Shown here piece by piece: positions 1 through 12,200 of a stretch of 28,548 bases of DNA. The notes under the pieces were generated by a model. The model made no database searches and had not been told where the DNA came from. It saw nothing but the letters and a program-made list of their open reading frames with translations. The stretch's first letter is position 1; each line of letters begins with the position of its first letter. The position numbers and the translations under genes were made by a program. Source of the stretch: Saccoglossus kowalevskii (taxonomy: Eukaryota > Hemichordata > Enteropneusta > Harrimaniidae); NCBI RefSeq assembly GCF_000003605.2, contig NW_003109082.1, positions 174,449 through 202,996 of the forward strand, read 5' to 3'.

Positions 1-99
1 TTTTGCTGAATCAGCTACATTGGATTAACAACGACACATGTCAAATATCAGCGTTAATCATTGGGTTTTGACAATTATTTTGTTTGTTTTCTGTTACAG

Positions 100-252
100 A
101 ACTCGTTAGATATTCAGATTGAAGAGTTAAGTAGTGACAATGCAGTGGTATTCACAGTTAATAGATTATACGGTACATCTGGATTAGTTGTAGTGGAATG
201 GCAGGCAACTGGTGATCATAGTAGTAATGATATCTCACCGACCTCAGGACAG
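100..252 (+). CDS. ADGRV1: ADGRV1-like exon 1 (Calx-beta 1, first half)
   Basis: The acceptor is ttctgttacag and the donor is CAG|gtaaag; phase is 0 in and 0 out, 51 codons. It encodes the strand V-V-F-T-V-N-R followed by G-T-S-G-L-V-V-V-E-W, then D-I-S-P-T-S-G-Q, the usual first half of a Calx-beta domain. It is the first exon visible, and the reading frame enters already open from upstream. Confidence 0.85.
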
Positions 253-3200
253 GTAAAGTATCCAATGTCATGGGTCGGCCATAATTTCATACTGGGTCTT
301 TAGGCTGAAATGACAATAGGATATATTTTGCATATGAACAAAACAGTATGTACAGTAACATATTAGATATAGACCATATTATTGATCTGGATATTATTCA
401 GAATTGTACTGATGACAACTGACTGATTTGGTTAATTGCAGATTGAGTTTCCAGATGGCATTGCTACCGCTGCCATATACATCAATGTGTTAGCCGATAT
501 CACACCTGAACTTGATGAAGTTAGTTATATTCAGCTGACCCAGGTCATCACCGCAGGTACAGTGTTACCAGGTAGAGGTGCTATTATCAGTCGTACCCAG
601 GACACAGGTCGATTAACAGTGTTAGCAAATGATTCTCCACACGGAGTTGTCGCGTGGGATTATGACTCGCTGAGTAAAAGTATAGATGAACCAATTCAGG
701 ACGGTTCCTCCGCAACTGTCACCCTTAATATGGTCAGGGAACAAGGAAGTGAAGGCAGTATTATCATTACATATAGGTGAGTTATCATGTATCTAAACTT
801 ACAATAGATGACTGACTGACTGACCGACCGACTAATCAACACCATGAATGTGCAGGTGAATTTGGAAATCCTACTCAAAATATAAAAACATTTAACTCTT
901 GGTTGAAGTTTGGGTGTATGTACGAGCCATAGCCATACACTTCATGCGCCATGCAATTTTGTACAGATCTTTTATTTTTTAATAAATGTTTTTGTGCCTG
1001 GCGACAGTTCTGGACATTGGATGTCACTCTTGTCTCTCCTGACTTTTTTTGTATGTTCAAATTGCAAGTGCTAGTGCTGACACATAGTGCATTTTTGCCA
1101 CAGAAGTCATTTCCTGTTTGCGACTACATGACAGGGCTGTGCAGCCATCTCTCTATCAAATGGCAATTTGTAGTGCGCTATCCTGGCGTCAACCAGTCTC
1201 GGTTGAACACAAGCACCTGCGGACCTTAACCAAGATTCCCCCAAAGTCGCATTCGTTAGTGAATGAATCTCGGCCTGTGGGATTGGCCTTCCCATTGGCA
1301 CACTTACCCACCTTTTGGTGTTCAGCCTGAGGTAGGATTTGAACTTGGGTCTATCGATCATGAGTCTGATGCAACAACCACTATGCTACCAGTAATCGGT
1401 TACAGGTCTTAAAATTCACCACAACGATGTTCACATACAGGTGTGGTTTATTCCATGAACTGATAGATATGTTTTATTATTATTATATTATAGTACGTCT
1501 ATAGATGTTACTGTACCAGATCAGCAGCAAGCCAAACCTGGTGAAGACTTTGTGGACAGGCAGGATACTGTAAGCATGGCAGATGGTGCCAATGAAGCCA
1601 CTGTATTCATCACAGTAAGAGCAGTAAGTAAAAAGTAGTCATTTGTTGAATTTCTCAGTGAAAGCTATCTAAATCATACAGTTAAAAAGAAATTGTGATT
1701 CCATTTTTGTTCTATTAGAAGCATATTTCCAATAGAAGTGCTCATAAACCAGTAATTACAATTATTGCATCCTGGGTCAATAAAGTATGACATATTTTTA
1801 CCATAGACACACTTGTGTCATTTATGTATAAAGTGCATGTACTACTAATAGAGCAAATATGGTATTAGTGGAATATCATAAAAGTTATTTCCAAGTAGGA
1901 GTGAAAAACACAAATACCGAACTCTGTTTTTGCCCTATTCATTTCTCGTTTCAGCATGTGACTTGTTAAATACAATATTTGCTCAATCAGTTGTACTTGT
2001 ACTCACATAAATAAGTCTGTGTCTTATTTTAATGATCCAGTACACATTTAAGGCAGTTTTTGTCCTATCTGCTTTTTTATTAGAGATGCACAGATCAATA
2101 CATGGTAACCATGCACATAAAAACAAGAAAGGAGAACGTAGGGAAATTAAGGAGCCAATCATAATGCATTTATCTTTTCAATTTTGCAGGATAGATTTCC
2201 AGAAGGACCAGAAGTATTTCTAGTGAATATCACATCAGTATCCTTATTGATGGGTACTCCTATTGATGGTGCCGCACCTAGCGTTAAAATGGGACAGCAC
2301 GTTGCACAAATCACAATTAATGAAAACGACTATGCAAGGGGCATCCTGCAGTTTGATGTTGATGAGGTAATTCACTGATTTTTTGTGAATAAATAGCAGA
2401 ATGATATCAACATGTAAATGGTGGTGGTGTTGGTGTTAGTGGTGACTCAACCAATCAGATCTCTTGTAACAGACCACTTTCTACTAAATGACAAATCCAA
2501 TCAGATTTCTTGTAACAGACCACTTTCTAGTAATTGACAAATCCATTCAGAGCCTCTCTCCTCACACATTCCGCATAGTCATTGTGTGGTTTAACCCAGT
2601 GCCCGTTTTTTTATGACATTCAAAACGACTACTTGTAATTCATATTTTAATCTGATTAAGAACGTCAATTCATAATATGTCTTCATTGACTTGATAGGGA
2701 AGTTATTGTTGGCTTTGATGGCTTATCAATGCATTTTTGAGGGAACCTCAAGTCAAAGTCTGCAGTTGTTTGGTTCAACCAAGCTTGGATGATTGCTGGA
2801 TATTGTCATGTTTAATAATAACAATTTTTTATTGCATCCTTGAAATAAATTTTTATCAGTTAAAAGCAATAACAATGAAATACATAAACAAACAAACAAA
2901 CAAAAATTGAAAAAATGCACAAAAGAAAAGGAAAAAAAAGAATGATAAAAGTAAGTATTATCTTTTAATTGGAGGTTCTGTTTTAATGTCTAATATGGCA
3001 TATACATATTCACCCACTTGTCTTATAATTTCAACATCATTGCAACTCATCAGGTATATAAATTTCTGATTAACGTTGTGGGCTGTGTTTGGAATTATTA
3101 CATCTCTCAATAGTTTTTGCCTGTTATTGTAATATTTTGGACATTCCATGAAAAAATGTACCTCATTTTCTATTTTGTTCTCTGAAGAATATATACATAA

Positions 3201-6200
3201 TCTGTTTTCTAGGGGTGTTTTTGGTTGAGTATGTCTACCTTTCTCTATTGCTAATGGATAGTTGCTAATTATATATAATATGGTAATTATTGATGTATTT
3301 ATTGACAGAATGATTCTGGTGAAGTGGAAGTTTATGAAGGTGGAGGAACCAATGGATTAATACAACTCACTGTCAGTAGAACAGAAGGTGCATTTACTAC
3401 AGTACAAGTCAGTTGGCAGGCGTATATTGGCTCAGCCACATCAGCTGACTTTGCACCATTGGATGGAACCATATCATTCCTAGATGGGCAGGTTGGTTGA
3501 ATCAAACATGTTTATTCAGTCTGAGGTTTAACACCAGATTTTCATTATTTATTAGTTTCTTTTGAATTTTATTCACAACCTCTAATACATTTCAATTTTG
3601 TGCCATGTGAACTTTCTTAATTATGTTTTTTATACTAACAGAGAGAAGCTACTGTGGATATCACCATTATTGATGATGATGAATATGAACTTGATGAGGT
3701 AAGGAAACATTTTGAAATTGAATATTGTATTTTAACAATGATAAAAACAATTGTTAGTAATGATTTATAAAGTAAAAATATGCAACTTTCATAACCATGT
3801 ACTTTGATATCCAATGAAGAATTAACGAGAAGCAAAATCTCATGCTTTTTGGGCATTTGCATTTCAATTATATTTCTAGCCAATAGTGTCACAGAATGCA
3901 ATGGATGCTTGCAAATGTCGGATTGCATAAACAGAGATTATCGCCACGCTCAAAAATGCATGTATTACATGCTTTGTGATTAATCAAGGTCACTCTCATT
4001 CTCAGATGGACACTCACTTACAGATTCACTAATTTGCATTAGGATTTCATGAAATGTTTTATTTCTCTTGCAATGTTATGATCATCTTGCAATTCACATG
4101 ACTACTTTATCAAATACAGCACTCTTGCATACTTTCACCTTATAAATTCTTAATGACAGTGATCATGATAATGATGATATCAATGATGTTGAGAAGTACT
4201 TGTAGTACGATGATGATGAGGAGGAAAATGAGGAGGACGAGGAGGGGGGTAGGCAGAGGCGCAGAGTGTGATGATTTTTAGATTGTATTGTATTCCCTTT
4301 CTCCAGACATTCAATGTTCGTCTGTACAACCCTACTAATGGTGCTGTTTTGGGAAGTAAACAATTAGTTGCTGTCAAGATTAAAAAGAACGATTCACCGT
4401 TTGGTTTGTTTGGTTTCACATCAACCCAGGTAAATATCTTTACACTGAGACTCTCATAAGATAATGTTAATGAGAGCATTACACATTTTGGTATTTTGCG
4501 ACTTGAATTACTACATCAAGTAACTGATAGAACTAATAAAAATAGTCTGAGCTTATTTTTTTGGAAAGTCTTTGGAATGCCAGTTTGTGTACATGGATAT
4601 AATATAATAAGTTATATTCATACATTCCGAAGTAATTCACTTATTTTTATCCAACTTTTGGAAATCATCATAATTTCAGGAATAGCTATTATATCTGTTC
4701 GGTCATTAAATTTTTTTTTCTTTCAGGAATCTGTGATGGAATCAGAAAATAACAATGACCCTAATGGTCAGGTGACATTTGTTGTACAGCGTACACAATT
4801 TGATTCAGGTACAGTCTTTGTGCAATGGAAACTGGAAGATGAAGCTAGCAGTGACCTTTCACCTTTGCAAGGAACTTTGACCTTTGCACCTGTAAGTTCA
4901 TTCAATGTTTTCAGAGAAAAACTTTCTATTGTACTCGCACCCATAACATAACCCTACTCCTCCCCTCCATCGCCCTCCAAATAAATTGTATATGCCATTC
5001 CTAAAAACAGTTATAGTTATCTTGAGGGGCATATCAAATTGAATGGGGGGCAGGAGAGTTAGAGTGTAAGTTAAGGTAAGGGTTAGGGATATAATGAAAC
5101 GTTTTTCTATTTTCAGACCCAAGTTTTGCTGAAATCTGGCAATAACCAATCAGTACATGGGTTACAGTCCAATCAATAGTGACATGCTTTCTTATTGGCT
5201 GATAAATTCAGTCAAAGATTTTTCATTGGATAACATTCTTTAAACATATGTTCTGGAGCTACATGTATTAGATAAATATGTAGAGCAAACCTATTAAATA
5301 ATTTCATTCATTTTCATCTCTTTCATTATGATATTGACAGGGGGTAACTCAGCAGTCTTTAACACTTCGAACACTACCAGACAATATCTTAGAAGGAGAG
5401 GAAAGATTCTCACTAGATATAATCAGTGTGTCAAATGATGCCGATATATCGCCTGTATATGGTAACAAATCCTTGTTTTTTATTATAACATTCATGATCT
5501 AAGGATTTGTTTCTGCAATGCATTAACACATCACTTCCTTGCGTCGAGATTTTACATTCATATCGGCAATACATGGACGCTTTCAGCAGCTGGGGTGTTA
5601 ACATGGGGCTTTCAATCAGTTATAGCCCAAGCTCCAGTGTGGTATACGCCATGTTTCAGAAGTACTGAGATTCCCAGCAGCACAAAGCAAGATATCACTG
5701 AACGTCACACATATCATACTTTCATGTTTAATATCAAGCCTCCATCTTTCTTTAATATATTATCATGGTCGTTGTGCAACGTATGTGTTTGAATTTCAAT
5801 GTAATCAAACTGATATTGACCTCCAAGCTTGAATTTCTATGACACGTTTTTGACTTTATATTTGTGATATTGGCAAGACGTTCATACGACAACAGACTTG
5901 CAGGTAGTATAATTCTACATATGTATAGTTTGTGAATGTACCGTAAAATCTGTATTAGAAGCCGCATCCCTAATAGAAGTCGCACTCAATCTTTTTGTAC
6001 AATTGAGAACCAAAAATTCATCATTTCTCATATGTGTAGATGCTCTAATAGAAGCCGCATCCCTTCTGTTGCATTGTACCATTTTAATAGAAGCCATGGC
6101 TTCTAATACAGATTTTACAGTAATATCTAATATGATGTTTAGAAAAAATCACATTGCCTAAAATAGTGGAATATTTAAATATTTGTAAGACTTTTCTTTA

Positions 6201-9200
6201 ACAATTTTATGTTATGTGGAAAAATGTAATTAGGAAAAAAAAATTGCACTAAGAATCAACACTCTTATGGTGAATTATTTATTTTGTGTGCACATATAGA
6301 TTATTAGCTTTCCTAAAATGAAAATGAAGAGACATTTTGATGGTAAAACATCCATCATTGACATTGTCTACAGCATTAACTGTTACTGTGGTTACCTTTT
6401 TTTTTTCAAACATTGTTTATATTTCAGGGCATGCTACTGTTGTTATTTTACCAAACCAAGGAGCCGCTGGCATTGTGTCAGTGCTGCCACAGTATAGAAA
6501 CATACTTATCAGTGAACCAACCATTTCTTTTGATGGATCAGCACAAATTTAGTGAGTACTCTTCAAGTTTTGATTTCCGTTGTGGAGAATTAATTGTAAC
6601 ATGGTGGTACTGTAAAACCATTTAATTTCATTATTGTGATGCTTTGAGCAATTTCATAGGGTTTTAATTTCATGAATTTGACAGGAAAACAATGAGTTGT
6701 ATTTTACATGTTCATGTGGATTTAATTCAGCGCATTTTATTTATTGGTGAAAATAACAAAATTAAATATAATAAATTTGAATAATTAATGAGAGGAGGCA
6801 AGGGGGGTAGCTGGTACGGTTTTACGGGAAATAAAAAGGGCTTTTTACAATTTACAAGGAAAAAAAGATGTTTTTACAGTTTACAGTGTTAAAAAAAGGA
6901 ACATTGAATGGTCCGAAGAGCTCTCCGGCTCAAATTCTCCGACATTACTGCGCCGTGTGTAGAGATGCACGCGCATATTACCCTCGTAATGCTCTTCATT
7001 CGGTTAGAGGGCCTTTTACGTCTTGGACGTTCAATTGTGCAGTGAATTGTGTCATCTAGTTGTTTTACAGTTTCTAAAATGTAATTTCCCTGGATTATTC
7101 TTTACGATTTTTTTATTTGGATGTAAATTCTTGTACGAACCGAGAAAAATGACACATTTTTACAGTGTACGAAAAAAATATTTGATCGATTACGTTGTAC
7201 GTCTAGCCTGTGATTACAGAATTACGGAATTTATTTTTTCAATTTACGTTGTATGAACAAAAAAATATAGCAATTACGTTGAACGAAAATAACCCTTGCC
7301 CCCCCATTAATGTGTTTATGTAAAGTAATTTTAATATTGTTTTAAAAGTGTCATTGTCATGAAAATAGAGAATTAATGGGTTATTAAAAATACCAAAAGT
7401 TAAAGTCTTACACAATTTTATTGTCATTGAAACTTTAATCATTGTTTTTGTATTTAATCAAATCAGAGGTACATTACTTGGGGTTTAAAACTACAGTGAC
7501 ATGATACCAAGATCCCGTTTAAATCTCGCTCTTGCATAAGCGTTCCAACTCAGAAAAATGCGAATGCACATGCCCGAGGTAACTAGGATACTGGGATGTC
7601 CAGGTGGATCAAAATAGCTGCTCACGATATGACGGATTACGATAACTATATTTTCTGTACATTTTCGATGTATTGAATTTTTCACTATGAATGTGGTAAT
7701 ACATGTTTTATTCTTTTATTACAAACCGCCTATGTCATGTTAGAAGATCGTAGCACCAGTCTCGCTATCTACGAGATGAGACTTGAATGGGATCTTGACA
7801 TGATGTCACCATACAGTACTAAGCGTGTTGCAAACCCCAAGTAATGTACCTCTGATCAAATATATTTTGATCAGCAAAGAAACATTTTGAATTTCTTTTT
7901 TTTTGCCCTTAAGTTTGACTCGTGGAATTGGAAACTTTGGAATGATCACTGTAAATTGGCAGCTATCTCCAAGAGATGAATCAACGTTTGACCTCACATC
8001 TGGTACAGTTGTTTTTGAAGATCAGCAGCGGAACGCATCAATTTCGCTTCAGGTACTGTTAAATTGCATATTCTTAGAAATCTTTGGTTATATGCATTCT
8101 GCCACTAATGAGATACTAGCATGGTTTTATTAGTAAATATCAAAATGAATGTGTCAAATGTTTTCTGTTTTCACATTGCAGACCAAAGATGATTCAATCC
8201 CTGAACTGAAACAGACTTACAGACTACAACTGGTGTCCATCAATGGTGGTGCTTCTATAGATATCACACCAGGGGCCAATGAAGCTGTTGTTACCATGGT
8301 AGCAAGTGACAATCCACATGGGATATTTGAATTTGACCGACAGCAGATGACAGTCAGTGAAGACGATAGACAGGTATTGTTCTTTGTTCTTTTTGTTCAT
8401 GAAGATAAAGCAGAGGTAGGGTTGTTATAACCTTACTAACTAATGACAGGGAAACACCAAAAATGTGTAATGATAAAGTTATGCATGTAACCATAGTAAC
8501 AGTGAACATGATGACGAGAGTGAAAGAACACTATCTATTTGTGCTACAGAAAGTAAAAAATGAGCTTCTAAATTTGAAAACAACTGGAATCTACAAACAT
8601 CACTTACGCTTTCGTTGGGTTTAAAAATTGAACACCAGCTTGGCAATGTTTTGGAGGGTGTCTTTGAAAGTAGTACCACTGTGAAGCATCGACCAATCAA
8701 TGACAAGTATAAGATCACATGGTGGTAGAGATGTATTCGTGGAAACTCTGTGTCAAAAGTCAGAGTGATTGTCTGTTATTATTTTATATTTTAAAATTTG
8801 TATATATGTTTTCTTTGCTTACAAATTCTTACTGAAAAATGACATGACACTACTTTGTGAAATCCAATACAAATTTATTCACTCAGTTGTCTTTCATCAA
8901 TAGATTCTTCTACAAATTGTTCGTAATGCTGGTCTGATTGGTCAAGTTCAACTGAGTTACACCACTTCACCTGGCACAGCCATCACAGGACAAGATTTCA
9001 GCCCATCTTCTAGAAGTAAGTTGATTATAAATGACATGATTTAAAATTCATAAAATTCATCAAATTGCAATGGTTCCTAGCGGCAAAAATTAAGTTGTTT
9101 ACGGTAAATTGTTAATTGATATATAAGGTCATATGCCGAAAATAAATTAGTAAAATTGAATCCCTGAAATGGTAAATCAGAAAAATTTAAACCCAGTAAA

Positions 9201-12200
9201 AATTAGTCATTTTACAGTATTTGGTAGTTTCAATAGTTTGTCCCCGCCCAATTATACATACTCGATGATAGAACGTGCTCTCACATGAGAATTCTTGCAC
9301 GTCCACATGAACCTACCCACATTTTTCAATCTGTAACCAGTCAACAACTTTTTAATATTCAAAAGAAAATATTATTATAAACACTGTTATATGAATTGAT
9401 AATGATCATACATGTACATGGTCTGTTGGTTTTAGCTGCATTATGTTCAAAATTAACAATAATAATTTCTTTATTTTAATCAGCTGTTATATTCAGTGAT
9501 GGCGTTGATATCCAAAATGTAGATATTATTATATTGCAAGATGACATTCCAGAAGCTCCTGAAGATTTCTATGTTAACATAACGTCATTAGAGTTGTTAT
9601 CATACAGGTAAATAACAAAACTATTTCTTCATCATTCTTGTCTAATTAGAACTTTTAAGTTGCATTCCTATTATATCCAGAACACTGATGATTGTAATCA
9701 ACATTAAAAAATGTTAAAATCAGTTGGCATGGTAACAAATCCTGAAATATTTGAGCACTGAAGATCATCGTGTTGAAAGGTCAATGGTCATTGTATTTTT
9801 GTATTTTACACAATATGTATACGTCGCCATGGGTTCAATCTTGAACACGACACGATACGACACAATGACGACCGCCCTTATTATAATCATCAAATCAAAC
9901 ATACTTGCTGTTGTTGTAATCACTCGAGGCCTTTTATTTTAGGAGGAACTTCTAAATTTGACTACAGGATTCTGCTTGATATGTTTAAAAATAAAACTGG
10001 TTATTACGAGAGTGCACAAAGGCGATGAGATTTGATTTCTATCACAAGCTACTTTGTCACGGTGTCCAAATGACACTAATGTGATGAGAGGTGACACTAT
10101 TCATGTTTTTCCATCTCTGTATTATAGTGACAATGATTACAGTGATCATGGTGGCCTCGCACTAGACATGCCTCCCATAATTGGACCTACATCAGTCGTT
10201 ACCATAGTGATTGACAAGAATGATAATGCAGAGGGTATTATTGAATTCAGTGAAGATGACGTCAATTTTGTTGGTGAGTGATCCTGTTATAAAGCATGAA
10301 TCATAATGCAATGGTAATCCCTGTATGCTGAGAAATATCACTGGATTTATTGGAAATCCATTTCTGACTGCAAAGTTACTAGAATTGAGTAATTGGTGAT
10401 TTTTAAAATATAAACAATATACAGAAATGCTGTCCTGGTCTGTTCTGCTCCGGCCCAGTTCAATTTGGTATGATCTGGTCTGTAATGGTCTGGTCCAGCC
10501 TATTTAACTTGATAACAAAAGTTTCAAATTCATATACATGTTACTTTTAAATATTTTACCATACTTGTCTCTTTGTTATTACTATTACAGTGACTGAAGA
10601 TATCGGTACAGCCTCAGTTCCAGTCACTCGTATAGGTGGCATGTACGGTCTGGTCAGTGTGAAATTCACATCACAGCCGCTAACAGCAACCCCTAATGGT
10701 GTTGACTATGTTCTTAACGATGGAGAAGTGGTCTTCCAAGATGGCCAATCAGTGGCTTACATCAACGTTGACATAATTGATGACAACATTAAAGAGTTTG
10801 CCGAGATGTTTGAGATCACGCTTACGGACACTCTAGGTGGTGCTACACTTGGAAGCAGTCATGTCGCTACGGTCACTATCTCTAAAAGTGATGGTCCTGA
10901 TGGTCTTGTTGGTTTTACACTTACTGATTTGGACAGAACTATTACAAATCCTGACTATCCCAGACAAGTTACGTTTACAATTCAAAGAACTGGTGGGTTG
11001 GATCAGTACCTTGCTCAAGCAGAGGTAAGCAGTGAATTTTTTTAGGTAATAATCACGATTGTTTATCTTTTATCTTCAGTTTTTTTTTATATAAATCATG
11101 AAACCGTGAAAAATCAATTAGTTGCAGTTTTAGTTAGTGAATACTGTCACTGATTTACACTGAAATTACTCTGCTTTTTTGTTGTATTAATATTATTAGT
11201 TTCCGTTCCGACGCAGTCCGAAAACGGGGACTTATGGATTGACCTCTGTGCGTCCGTGCGTGCATGCATGCATGGGTGTGTGCGTCCGCACCTGTATCTT
11301 AGACATGCCTGGACTAATTACACTCAAACTTCACACATACATCATACATAATATTATACGTATACACATCAATTTGTTTCACGATCTGATTCAAGATGGC
11401 CGAATGGCAGCCATTTTTGTACTGGAACATCATCAAAATCAAGCATTTCTCGACTGTTTACAGATGGATTTTGTTCAAACTTGGTATATACATTAGATAT
11501 TATGGGACCTTGATGCAAATCATTTTGTTTTTTTAATGTTAAACAATAATCATATTTCTGACATGGTTATATTCAAGCTATATTACTATAAACAAAACTA
11601 TATATCTTAAATTCGATAACTAACAGGGACTGTGCCATGCATGGTTTGTTAGAGTTGAGTTTAATTAAATACTTGTTTCCTTTAGGTGAAATGGAGAATT
11701 CTTGGTCCAAACACTGACATTGTTCTGGATACCACAGAAGATATCGCTACTCCAGCTGGCCAACTACAAGGGTCTGTGAGTTTCTTTAACGGGGAACGAG
11801 GATCAAGGACTTTCACGTTGATAGCAAAACCCTATCCAGGCCCCGAACAACAAGAAATATTTACTGTAGAGATATATCAGATTATTGGTGCTGGAGAATT
11901 GAGTACTACAGCTGACAAAGCAGTCCTTACGGTGAGTGACAAGCGTTGGGATCTGCCTGCAAGATAATATCTATTTTCTGTAATGTGTAAACTCCGGATT
12001 TGGTGTTGTGTTCATTCAAATTTTAAATTGTAAATCAACTTTCTTTATCTATCTCAGAAGTGATACTTGAATTAAAATGGCTGCCTGGTAGCCATTTTGT
12101 TATACACTTTCATCAGTGTGGATCTCTCTTAACTGCTTGATCGATCTCAATTTGGTTAAATAGGATCTTATATCCTAAATCTCATAGAACACCATACATA

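Noticed and set aside
1331-1391. tRNA gene on the minus strand
   Set aside because: A and B boxes are present but cloverleaf pairing is not convincing and a SINE-like body follows; better read as a SINE head.
1717-1750. Fragment of the family A MITE
   Set aside because: Only about 35 bases with moderate similarity (attagaagc, aatagaagt) and no inverted ends; too weak to list as an element.
4180-4479. Minus-strand frames rich in Ser and Pro opposite exon 7
   Set aside because: They result from the purine-rich gat/gag tract and the antisense of a well-supported exon.
4945-5090. MITE in intron 8
   Set aside because: The arms pair imperfectly and no target duplication is visible; reported only as a weak palindrome.
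5915-6097. Minus-strand open frame sharing a peptide with a plus-strand frame at 13310-13576
   Set aside because: The shared peptide comes from two copies of the same TA-flanked MITE in opposite orientation, not from a duplicated gene.
8490-8620. Possible retroelement or exon piece in intron 12
   Set aside because: A short open stretch is present, but it has no acceptor/donor pair in phase and no recognised motif.
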